5,027 nt of DNA from positions 1 through 5,027 of the forward strand of contig CANCGR010000258.1 in assembly GCA_947377625.1 (NCBI GenBank), given 5' to 3'. Source of the DNA: Gammaproteobacteria bacterium. GTDB lineage: Bacteria; Pseudomonadota; Gammaproteobacteria; Pseudomonadales; Pseudohongiellaceae. Below, one piece after another: positions 1 to 5,027 of this stretch; positions within the stretch are counted from its first letter, which is position 1, and the number at the start of each line of letters is the position of its first letter. Position numbers and translations under genes: made by a program. Under the pieces are notes generated by a model. That model saw nothing but the letters and a program-made list of their open reading frames with translations, did no database searches and was not told where the DNA came from.

Positions 1-765
1 GGCGCAATGTTCGACCGCGAAGCGATGATTCTCGCCCTCGAACAACAAGAGCCACTGTGGGAAATCGGCACCAAGGCTGCCTATCATGTGCATCATCAGG
101 GTTTTCTGCTGGGTGAACTGATGCGCCGCGTTGCCGGCACGACAGTCGGTCCGTTCTTGCGCAAGGAAATCACCGATCCTCTCAAAATCGAGTACTACAT
201 CGGCCGCATGAGTGCCGCTGAACAAGCCACAGTGGCCGAAGTAATGCCCAACATGAGCGCGCGCTTGTTCGCCGCGAAGGATCACGACGATCAAAGTTCC
301 TTGCGCGCACTGGCCTTCAAACAAAACCCGATTGAACCCTGGGCCAGCACGATGAACAGTGCAATCTGGAAGACCTGCGAAATCGCCAGTGGCAGCGGCC
401 ATGGCAATGCGCGGGGCGTGGCGAGAATTTACGGCGCGCTTGGCAACGGCGGCACGCTTGATGGCGTGAAGGTGCTGGGCAAGAGCGGCATGGAGGCGAT
501 GATGGTCGAGCAACACAATCAAACTGAAGCGCTGCAGGATCGCCCCTATCACCAAGCACTCGGCGTACTACTCAATACACCGGAAGCGGTTTACATGGGC
601 CCAAACATGCGCAGCTTCGGCCATCACGGCCTCGGCGGTTCAATTGGTTTCTGCGACCCGGATGCCGGCATAGGCTTTGCCTATTGCTGCAACAAGATGC
701 ATGCGGTGGGCACCAATGGGCCGCGTGCCGCACGCTTGATTGATGCGTTGTACAAAGCGCTCTGA
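1..765 (+). CDS. Serine hydrolase / esterase of the beta-lactamase (class C-like) superfamily, 5'-partial
   Basis: The reading frame is open from base 1, so the ATG at position 7 is probably internal and the N-terminal part, including the Ser-x-x-Lys nucleophile motif of this superfamily, lies outside the window. Numbering from that ATG, the visible 252 residues carry the expected second half. A YHVH segment (residues 26-29), followed by GFLLGELMRRVAG, matches the Tyr-motif region of EstB/LACTB-like esterases. GHGNARGVARIYGAL (131-145) is the conserved central helix. GHHGLGGSIGF (205-215) is the HxG motif that replaces the KTG box of true beta-lactamases. Known members are mostly esterases or peptidases and hydrolyse esters, lactones or amides through an acyl-serine. 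The HxG motif argues against a resistance beta-lactamase. It ends 12 bases before the convergent SDR gene. The company of other catabolic enzymes suggests an ester- or lactone-cleaving step, but the substrate is unknown. Family call is firm, function is not. Confidence 0.85.
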   Translation, partial: GAMFDREAMILALEQQEPLWEIGTKAAYHVHHQGFLLGELMRRVAGTTVGPFLRKEITDPLKIEYYIGRMSAAEQATVAEVMPNMSARLFAAKDHDDQSSLRALAFKQNPIEPWASTMNSAIWKTCEIASGSGHGNARGVARIYGALGNGGTLDGVKVLGKSGMEAMMVEQHNQTEALQDRPYHQALGVLLNTPEAVYMGPNMRSFGHHGLGGSIGFCDPDAGIGFAYCCNKMHAVGTNGPRAARLIDALYKAL

Positions 766-777
766 CAGCGTCTGCGT

Positions 778-1533
778 TCACCCCGCAGCAGAGGCTCCGC
801 CATCAACGTTGAAGATTTCACCGTTAACAAAGCTGGCTTCCTTGCTGAGCAAAAATGCAATCGCATTGGAGTTGTCTTCGTAAGTGCCGATGCGACGCAG
901 TGGATTTGACGCCGCGCGTTTCTCGTACACTTCTTTGGTATTAAGACCAAGCGCTCCCGGGGTTGGCACTGATGCCGGCGAAACGGCATTGACCCGAATG
1001 CCTTGCGGGCCGAGTTCAGCACCCAACACTTTGGTGAGCACTGTCACTGCTCCCTTCACTGCACTGTAGACGGAAGTATTGGGATAGCCACGATGCGCTA
1101 CCGGCGACGACATGTTGATGATGCTGGCGCCACGCGACTTGTCGTAATGTTTCAGCAAGGCCTGCGCTGACCAGAACGGCGCCTTGATGCCAACCGCCAG
1201 CATCGCGGTAAGACGCGCATCTTCCACTTGCTCCACCGGGCAGTAATGCAAAATCATCGCGTTATTGATAATGGCGTCGATGCGACCACCGTGGCTGGCA
1301 AATTCGTCAGCCACCCGCAGGAAAGTCTGCTGGTCAGCAAGATCACCCACATAAGCATGGGCTTCATAGCCCTTCGAAATCAGGTCGGCCACCGTGGCCG
1401 TGCAAGTAGCGGTATCGATATCGGCCACGCCGACAATGGCACCGCAGGCGGCCAGATGTTCGGCCAGATGCTGGCCCAGGCCGCGACCGGCGCCGGTGAT
1501 AAGGATGTAGTGCTGGCTTAAATCAGGTTTCAT
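778..1533 (-). CDS. Short-chain dehydrogenase/reductase (SDR), NAD(H)-type
   Basis: A 251-residue classical SDR that interconverts an alcohol and a ketone. Seen in the sequence: Rossmann motif TGAGRGLG (residues 13-20); Asp38 at the end of beta-2 (VADID), which favours NAD over NADP; NNA at 90-92 followed by Met instead of the usual Gly; Ser143, YSAVK with Tyr156 and Lys160 as the catalytic triad; and a C-terminal GEIFNVDGG typical of the family. The position that normally holds the fourth catalytic residue, Asn, in the helix-4 segment reads Gly115 (LAVGIKAPF). I chose the start at 1533 because GGGAG lies about 9 bases upstream and the family N-terminus begins just before the Rossmann strand. 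The open frame extends to 1620, but its extra 29 residues look unlike an SDR. It is transcribed divergently from the CMD gene and may share regulation with it. It probably oxidises a hydroxyl made by a hydroxylase such as the nearby P450; this is inference. Confidence 0.93.
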   Translation of the reverse strand: MKPDLSQHYILITGAGRGLGQHLAEHLAACGAIVGVADIDTATCTATVADLISKGYEAHAYVGDLADQQTFLRVADEFASHGGRIDAIINNAMILHYCPVEQVEDARLTAMLAVGIKAPFWSAQALLKHYDKSRGASIINMSSPVAHRGYPNTSVYSAVKGAVTVLTKVLGAELGPQGIRVNAVSPASVPTPGALGLNTKEVYEKRAASNPLRRIGTYEDNSNAIAFLLSKEASFVNGEIFNVDGGASAAG

Positions 1534-1635
1534 TATTGTTGTCTCCCGTTGATCTTGTATGATGCCCATACTAGTGAATTCGCCTTCACGATAACAACAA
1601 TCCATTAACACTGTTTTCAATCACCAGGAGAGAGC
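1534..1635. promoter_or_regulatory. Divergent intergenic region with candidate promoters for the SDR and CMD genes
   Basis: These 102 bases separate two divergent starts, so both promoters should lie here. Candidate + strand promoter: TTGTTG (1536-1541), 16-base spacer, TATGAT (1558-1563). Candidate - strand promoter: TTGAAA (1620-1615), 18-base spacer, TGTTAT (1596-1591). Possible operator-like symmetry: ATTGTTGT (1535-1542) and ACAACAAT (1594-1601) are inverted arms 51 bases apart, and GTATG/CATAC (1557-1561 / 1567-1571) is a shorter dyad over the + strand -10. A strong Shine-Dalgarno AGGAGAG (1626-1632) precedes the CMD ATG. The boxes were matched by eye and could be chance; only the presence of a divergent control region is well supported. 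Confidence 0.4.
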
Positions 1636-2127
1636 ATGTCTACTGATTCCCGCAAAGCCCTTCGCGAACTTGGTCTTAAAACCCGCACGGAAGTGTTGGG
1701 CCAGAAATATGTCGATGCCGCGATGAACAACCGCAATGATTTCAACAGCGGCCTGCAGGAATTGCTTAACGAATATTGCTGGGGTGCCGGCTGGAACGGC
1801 CCGCATCTGAGCCGCAAAGAGCGCAGCCTGATCAACCTGGCGATGCTGACCGCGCTCGGCAAGACCCACGAAGTCGCCACTCACGTGCGCGGTGCCAAGA
1901 ACAACGGTCTTACCAATGAGCAGATCGCTGCCGTGTTTCTGCAAACTGCCGTTTATTGCGGTGTGCCTTCTGCGGTAGACAGCTTCCGCGCCGCCAACAC
2001 CGTGATTACCGAGTGGGATGCCGAGCACGCTGCCAAAGCCACAGCGGCACCCAAGGCCAAACCCGCTGCCAAAAAAGCCGCTAAAACAGCCGCCAAGACA
2101 GCCGCCAAGACAGCCAAGAAGAAGTAA
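1636..2127 (+). CDS. Carboxymuconolactone decarboxylase (CMD) family protein with a Lys/Ala-rich C-terminal tail
   Basis: A 163-residue protein whose first ~127 residues form a complete CMD domain, close to the size of PcaC (4-carboxymuconolactone decarboxylase). Visible hallmarks are EYCWGAGWNGPHLSRKERSL (46-65), the helix with Glu79 and His83 (HEVATHVRGA) and GLTNEQIAAVFLQTAVYCGVP (91-111 region). The AhpD-type CxxC redox pair is absent, so a peroxidase role is unlikely. PcaC-type enzymes decarboxylate a lactone in the protocatechuate branch of the beta-ketoadipate pathway, but no other pca gene is visible, so the substrate may differ. Residues 131-163 are an appended tail of 15 Ala, 11 Lys, 4 Thr and 2 Pro, resembling histone H1-like or PhaF-like DNA-binding tails; this is not part of the usual family. 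The start is supported by AGGAGAG four bases upstream. First gene of a tight three-gene cluster; the next gene starts 6 bases after its stop. Confidence 0.9.
   Translation: MSTDSRKALRELGLKTRTEVLGQKYVDAAMNNRNDFNSGLQELLNEYCWGAGWNGPHLSRKERSLINLAMLTALGKTHEVATHVRGAKNNGLTNEQIAAVFLQTAVYCGVPSAVDSFRAANTVITEWDAEHAAKATAAPKAKPAAKKAAKTAAKTAAKTAKKK
2086..2118 (+). repeat. 12-base in-frame tandem repeat coding the TAAK tail
   Basis: ACAGCCGCCAAG occurs twice exactly (2086-2097, 2098-2109), followed by a shortened 9-base copy ACAGCCAAG (2110-2118). It encodes TAAK-TAAK-TAK at residues 151-161 of the CMD protein. The preceding codons (AAAGCCGCTAAA) look like a diverged copy. Exact DNA repetition suggests recent expansion by slippage or unequal exchange, and its length may vary between strains. 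Confidence 0.85.
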
Positions 2128-2133
2128 CGCTTC

Positions 2134-3039
2134 ATGACAATCTCCAGCATCACTGCACCGGCCACCATCGGTTTTGTCGGCCTCGGCAACATGGGCAAAC
2201 CCATGGCCAAATTGTTGGCCGCTGCCGGCTATAAACTCTGCGTCAGCGATCTTAACGCTGACGCAGTAAAACTTTTCTGCGCTGAAACGGGCGCCACCGC
2301 TGCCAGCAACTTGCAACAGTTGGGCTCTGTCAGCCGTGTCGTAATCACGATGCTGCCCGATGGCAAAGCCGTGCGCAAAGTGCTAATGGAAGCCAATGGT
2401 GTGGTCAGTGGTTTGCAAGCGGGCGCTATTCTCATCGACATGAGTTCAAGCTCACCGGTCGACACACGCGTGCTGGCACAAGAACTCAAAGCCAAAGGCT
2501 TCGAGATGATTGATGCACCGGTTTCCGGCGGCGTTGTCAAAGCCGTTTCCGGTGGGCTTGCGATCATGGCAGGTGGCGACACTGACACGATTGCTGCTTG
2601 CCAATCCCTGCTGGAAAAGATGGGCAAGGTTTTCGCCACTGGCGGCTCCGGCTCCGGCCATGCGATGAAGGCGATCAACAATTTCCTGTCAGCCACTACA
2701 CTGGCGATTACTTCCGAAGCTGTCATTGCCGGCGAAAAATTCGGGCTGGATCCAAAAGTGATGGTCGACATCATCAATGCCTCCACCGGCCGCAGCAACA
2801 GCAGTGAGCACAAGTTCCCCACCTTCGTGTTGCCACGCAAATTCACCTCGGGTTTTTATCTGGGCCTGATGGCGAAGGATCTGCGCTTTGCCAAAGCATT
2901 GGTAGATTCAGTGCAGGATTCCAACATCTTCGTTGATGCCATCTCCAAACTCTACGACGAAGCTGAAGCAAAGATGGGGCCGATGGCCGACAACATCGAC
3001 ATCCACCGTTATCTGGAAGAGCTCGCCGCCAAAGAGTAA
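2134..3039 (+). CDS. 3-hydroxyisobutyrate dehydrogenase-type beta-hydroxyacid dehydrogenase
   Basis: A 301-residue, full-length member of the beta-hydroxyacid dehydrogenase family (NAD-binding 6-phosphogluconate dehydrogenase fold). These cytosolic enzymes oxidise 3-hydroxy acids such as 3-hydroxyisobutyrate, or reduce tartronate semialdehyde. Seen: dinucleotide motif GFVGLGNMGKPM (13-24); Asp39 at the end of beta-2 (VSDLN), favouring NAD; substrate-binding DAPVSGG (127-133); catalytic Lys179 within GHAMKAINN (175-183, pattern GxxxKxxxN); and the C-terminal helical segment with FYLGLMAKDLRFA (241-253). All key residues are present, so it should be active. It begins 6 bases after the CMD stop with only a weak Shine-Dalgarno, and the MBL gene follows 2 bases after its stop, so all three are probably cotranscribed and translationally coupled. 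It may belong to a local route oxidising a ring-opening product rather than to valine catabolism; that is inference, as no mmsA or acyl-CoA genes are visible. Confidence 0.92.
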   Translation: MTISSITAPATIGFVGLGNMGKPMAKLLAAAGYKLCVSDLNADAVKLFCAETGATAASNLQQLGSVSRVVITMLPDGKAVRKVLMEANGVVSGLQAGAILIDMSSSSPVDTRVLAQELKAKGFEMIDAPVSGGVVKAVSGGLAIMAGGDTDTIAACQSLLEKMGKVFATGGSGSGHAMKAINNFLSATTLAITSEAVIAGEKFGLDPKVMVDIINASTGRSNSSEHKFPTFVLPRKFTSGFYLGLMAKDLRFAKALVDSVQDSNIFVDAISKLYDEAEAKMGPMADNIDIHRYLEELAAKE

Positions 3040-3041
3040 CC

Positions 3042-3830
3042 ATGAGCACTGTGCAACCCTTCAAGGTTTACGCGATCCGCTACGCCACAGTGGCGCGCCA
3101 TGCCAGCGAGAACTTCATCGGTGGCGATCCGCATGAACGCGGCATGGACATGGATTATTTCGTGTGGGTGGCCATCAGCGACAGCAAGACCTGGGTCATC
3201 GACACCGGTTTCAATCAAGCCGCCGCCATCAAACGCAAACGCAATTTTCTGCGCTGCCCCACTGAAGGATTGAAACTGCTGGGCGTTGATGCCGAGCAAG
3301 TAGAAGACGTCATCGTCACTCACCTGCACTACGACCACATCGGCAATTTTGATTTATTTCCCAACGCCCGCTTCCATCTGCAAGACGCCGAACTGAACTA
3401 CGCCACCGGCCGCTACATGAGCAAACCCTTTTTCAGCGGCGCCTATGAAGTCGATGAAGTAGTGGCGATAGTGCGCAACGTCTACGCCGGCCGCGTCAGC
3501 TTCCATGCCGGCGATGTGCAACTTGCTCCCAACATTTCATTGCACCTCATTGGAGGCCACACCAAGGGCCTGCAGTGCGTGCGCTTGTGGACTGACAACG
3601 GCTGGCTGGTGCTGGCCTCCGACGCCAGCCACTACCTGGCCAACATGAACGAAGGCCGCCCCTTCCCCATCGTTGCCGAAGTCACCACCATGATCGACGG
3701 CTGGGACAAACTGCGCTCCCTGGCCGACGATCCGCGCCGCATCATCCCCGGTCATGATCCTGAAGTGATGAAACGTTACCAATCCCCCACCCATGCGATG
3801 GAAGGAATTGTTGTTAGACTGGATGAATGA
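3042..3830 (+). CDS. Metallo-beta-lactamase fold hydrolase, N-acyl homoserine lactonase-like
   Basis: A 262-residue MBL-fold protein with a full dinuclear metal site: His94, His96, Asp98 and His99 in THLHYDHIG, His173 in GGHTKG, Asp194 in LASDASHY and His238 in IPGHDPE. Tyr198 sits near Asp194, roughly where lactonases of the AiiA/AttM group have their catalytic Tyr. Length and layout also fit that group (about 250-265 residues), including the N-terminal segment before VIDTGF (52-57). No signal peptide is visible, so it is likely cytoplasmic. Members open lactone rings, including acyl-homoserine lactones, but many annotated this way act on other lactones. Here it ends a catabolic cluster and no luxI/luxR gene is seen, so hydrolysis of a pathway lactone or ester seems more likely than quorum quenching. 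Its ATG is 2 bases after the upstream stop, with only a weak ribosome site, which suggests translational coupling. Confidence 0.9.
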   Translation: MSTVQPFKVYAIRYATVARHASENFIGGDPHERGMDMDYFVWVAISDSKTWVIDTGFNQAAAIKRKRNFLRCPTEGLKLLGVDAEQVEDVIVTHLHYDHIGNFDLFPNARFHLQDAELNYATGRYMSKPFFSGAYEVDEVVAIVRNVYAGRVSFHAGDVQLAPNISLHLIGGHTKGLQCVRLWTDNGWLVLASDASHYLANMNEGRPFPIVAEVTTMIDGWDKLRSLADDPRRIIPGHDPEVMKRYQSPTHAMEGIVVRLDE

Positions 3831-3860
3831 TTTTTTATTGATGTACAACAAAGCTACGAG

Positions 3861-3970
3861 GCCTGCGGCAGCGATAGGTTTCCGCGACCGTCGTAGGCCA
3901 AGGATGGCCGGAGCCGAGCTTACAGGGACGTACTCGTAGCGTGTCGCGGAGGCCTATCGCTGCCGCAGGC
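3861..3970. repeat. Large imperfect inverted repeat (hairpin-forming intergenic element)
   Basis: Arms 3861-3888 and 3943-3970 are 28 bases long and match as reverse complements at 26 positions. The two mismatches are T opposite G, so in + strand RNA all 28 positions can pair, counting two G-U wobbles. The 54-base loop contains a small GGCC-AAGGAT-GGCC dyad (3896-3909) and CTCGTAGC (3933-3940), which is the reverse complement of GCTACGAG (3853-3860) just outside the left arm. No long T-run follows the right arm, so it is not a standard intrinsic terminator. No transposase or clear target duplication is seen. It resembles the style of dispersed intergenic palindromes in gammaproteobacterial genomes; that is recollection, not a search. 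It lies between the MBL and P450 genes and may end or stabilise the upstream message. Confidence 0.8.
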
Positions 3971-3975
3971 CCGCA

Positions 3976-4005
3976 CGGTATAAATACAAAAAAGAGGACA
4001 CAATA
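3976..4005 (+). promoter_or_regulatory. P450 leader: ribosome binding site and possible -10 box
   Basis: GAGGA (3994-3998) lies 7 bases before the ATG at 4006, a good Shine-Dalgarno that fixes the P450 start. TATAAA (3979-3984), right after the hairpin element, looks like a -10 box. The matching -35 position would fall inside the right arm of the hairpin and shows no good consensus, so the promoter part is weak. Confidence 0.4.
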
Positions 4006-5027
4006 ATGACACTGCCCGTTCCAGCCAATTGCCCCCGCTCCGACATGGACATCTTCTGCATGGATGCCATCCTGCACCCCGACAACTACGACGTCGTGCT
4101 GCGCGAGATGGCACCGGTCGTGTATCTCACCAAATACGACATGTATGTCACCGGCCGTCACGAACACAGCCAGAAGATCCTCGCCAACGACGACCAGTTT
4201 TCCGCCTTCAAACGCCCGTTCTTCGAACCCAAGTCAGTACGCGCCGACATCCTTATCACTGACGACCGCCCCAAGCATCCGCGCGTGCGTCGCCCGATCC
4301 AGCGCGCCATGTCACCGGCGGTAATGCGGCAGATGAAGGAACACTTCACTGCCGAAGCTGACAAACTGGTAGACCAGCTGATGGCGAACGGCACGGTTGA
4401 GCTCGAAGGTCGCCGCGATCTGGTTGGCAAATATGTGCTGAAAGTATTTCCCGATGTCATCGGCCTGCCGGAAACCGGTCGCGAAAATCTGCTGGATTAC
4501 GGCGATGTCGTATTCAATACCTTTGGCCCCGAGAACGAGCTTTATCACCAAACCCTGGCCAAGGCCGGCCCGGTGCTGGAGTGGGTGGTAAATGCCTGCA
4601 AGCGCGAAAATCTGACGCCCGGCCTGATGGGTGTGCAGATGTATGAAGCCGCTGATACCGGCGAAATCACCCATGACGAAGCCATGCTGCTGGTGTTGTC
4701 GATTCTGTCGGCCGGCAGTGACTCCACTATCGTCTCGTTGATGAACACGCTGGCCGCATTCTCCAAATTTCCCGAGCAATGGCAGCATTTGCGCAGCACG
4801 CCGACGCTGATGCGTACCGTGCTGGAAGAAAGTCTACGTTATGAATCCATCACCCGTTTCCTTGGCCGTGGCGTGATTACCGATTTCGACATTGAAGGGG
4901 TCGTCGTGCCGGCCGACGCCAAGATCGGTGCCATGATGTACGCCGCCGGTCGTGATCCGCGCCGCTGGGACAACGCCGACAAATTCGACATCAGCCGCCA
5001 GGTTGTCGGCCACATTGGTTTTGGTAC
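4006..5027 (+). CDS. Cytochrome P450, 3'-partial (right edge)
   Basis: The frame stays open from the ATG at 4006 to the window end (340 codons plus two bases). Seen: C-helix segment RPKHPRVRRPIQRAMSP (88-104), matching the usual DxPxHxxxRR; VFPDVIGLPETGRENLL (147-163) and VFNTFGPENEL (169-179), reminiscent of CYP199-like bacterial P450s; I-helix SAGSDST (235-241) with the Asp239 acid; K-helix EESLR with Glu275 and Arg278 (ExxR); AAGRDPRRWDNADKFDISR (313-331); and the opening of the heme loop, HIGFG (336-340). The window stops before the Cys ligand, so about 50-60 residues are missing. It lacks an N-terminal membrane anchor, so it is a soluble bacterial class I type needing a ferredoxin and reductase, neither of which is in the window. 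It inserts oxygen, most often as a hydroxylation or O-demethylation; the substrate is unknown, although the CYP199 resemblance hints at an aromatic or cyclic acid. It is preceded by a good ribosome site. Confidence 0.93.
   Translation, partial: MTLPVPANCPRSDMDIFCMDAILHPDNYDVVLREMAPVVYLTKYDMYVTGRHEHSQKILANDDQFSAFKRPFFEPKSVRADILITDDRPKHPRVRRPIQRAMSPAVMRQMKEHFTAEADKLVDQLMANGTVELEGRRDLVGKYVLKVFPDVIGLPETGRENLLDYGDVVFNTFGPENELYHQTLAKAGPVLEWVVNACKRENLTPGLMGVQMYEAADTGEITHDEAMLLVLSILSAGSDSTIVSLMNTLAAFSKFPEQWQHLRSTPTLMRTVLEESLRYESITRFLGRGVITDFDIEGVVVPADAKIGAMMYAAGRDPRRWDNADKFDISRQVVGHIGFG

Noticed and set aside
1..765. Antibiotic-resistance beta-lactamase.
   Set aside because: The HxG motif and Tyr-motif context match esterase-like members of the superfamily, not AmpC, which carries a KTG box.
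1570..1583. ACTAGTGAATTCGC (adjacent SpeI and EcoRI sites) matches part of a common cloning-vector polylinker as I recall it.
   Set aside because: The match stops after about 14 bases, the following bases are not polylinker, and both flanking genes have proper ribosome sites and starts around it. Chance in a natural intergenic region is the simpler reading; comparing related genomes would settle it.
1534..1620. Upstream extension of the SDR frame to an ATG at 1620 (29 extra residues).
   Set aside because: The added residues do not resemble an SDR N-terminus or a signal peptide, they cover the divergent promoter region, and the ATG at 1533 has a well-placed GGGAG.
1621..2316. Long minus-strand open frame (231 codons) opposite the CMD gene and the start of the dehydrogenase gene.
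   Set aside because: It is rich in Gly, Ala and His in a pattern expected from reading the reverse of a coding strand, shows no recognisable domain, and lies opposite two well-supported genes.
2229..2846. Minus-strand open frame (205 codons) opposite the hydroxyacid dehydrogenase gene.
   Set aside because: It is fully contained opposite a complete conserved enzyme gene, has Ser/Thr/Pro-rich low-information content and no family motif.
3831..3970. Intrinsic terminator after the MBL gene.
   Set aside because: A T-rich stretch just after the stop (TTTTTTATT) is not preceded by a GC-rich stem, and the strong stem at 3861-3970 is not followed by a T-run, so neither fits the standard pattern on the + strand.
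3835..4167. Minus-strand open frame spanning the hairpin element and the P450 start.
   Set aside because: It runs through the inverted repeat and the P450 coding start, has no recognisable domain, and much of its sequence comes from the palindrome.

Overview
The window looks like a chromosomal catabolic (accessory metabolism) region from a proteobacterium, most likely a gammaproteobacterium. This rests on moderately high GC, tightly packed genes with GGAG-type ribosome binding sites, bacterial enzyme families typical of ring-compound degradation, and an intergenic dyad of a style I associate with gammaproteobacterial dispersed repeats. No taxon can be fixed from the sequence alone.

Layout from left to right. 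Positions 1-765 (+) hold the C-terminal part of a serine beta-lactamase-fold hydrolase/esterase whose start lies outside the window. It converges, with a 12-base gap, on a short-chain dehydrogenase/reductase (SDR) at 778-1533 (-). A 102-base divergent intergenic region follows. From it runs a tight three-gene cluster on the + strand: a carboxymuconolactone decarboxylase (CMD) family protein with an unusual Lys/Ala-rich tail (1636-2127), a 3-hydroxyisobutyrate dehydrogenase-type beta-hydroxyacid dehydrogenase (2134-3039) and a metallo-beta-lactamase (MBL) fold lactonase-like hydrolase (3042-3830). The gaps inside this cluster are 6 and 2 bases. A 175-base intergenic region (3831-4005) contains a large, nearly perfect hairpin-forming element (arms of 28 bases). 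It is followed by a cytochrome P450 (4006 to the right edge, +), cut off just before the heme-cysteine loop is complete.

No gene is a transporter, regulator or mobile-element gene. Taken together, a P450 monooxygenase, two NAD(P)-dependent alcohol/hydroxyacid dehydrogenases, a CMD-family protein and two ester/lactone hydrolases make a plausible oxidative degradation route: hydroxylate a ring or side chain, oxidise the alcohol, open a lactone or ester, oxidise the released hydroxyacid. The substrate cannot be read from the sequence, and the pathway is inference from gene company. I found no CRISPR, tRNA, rRNA, insertion sequence or defence system. The most unusual points are the histone-H1-like tail on the CMD protein, the 110-base dyad element upstream of the P450, and the non-canonical catalytic-Asn position of the SDR.
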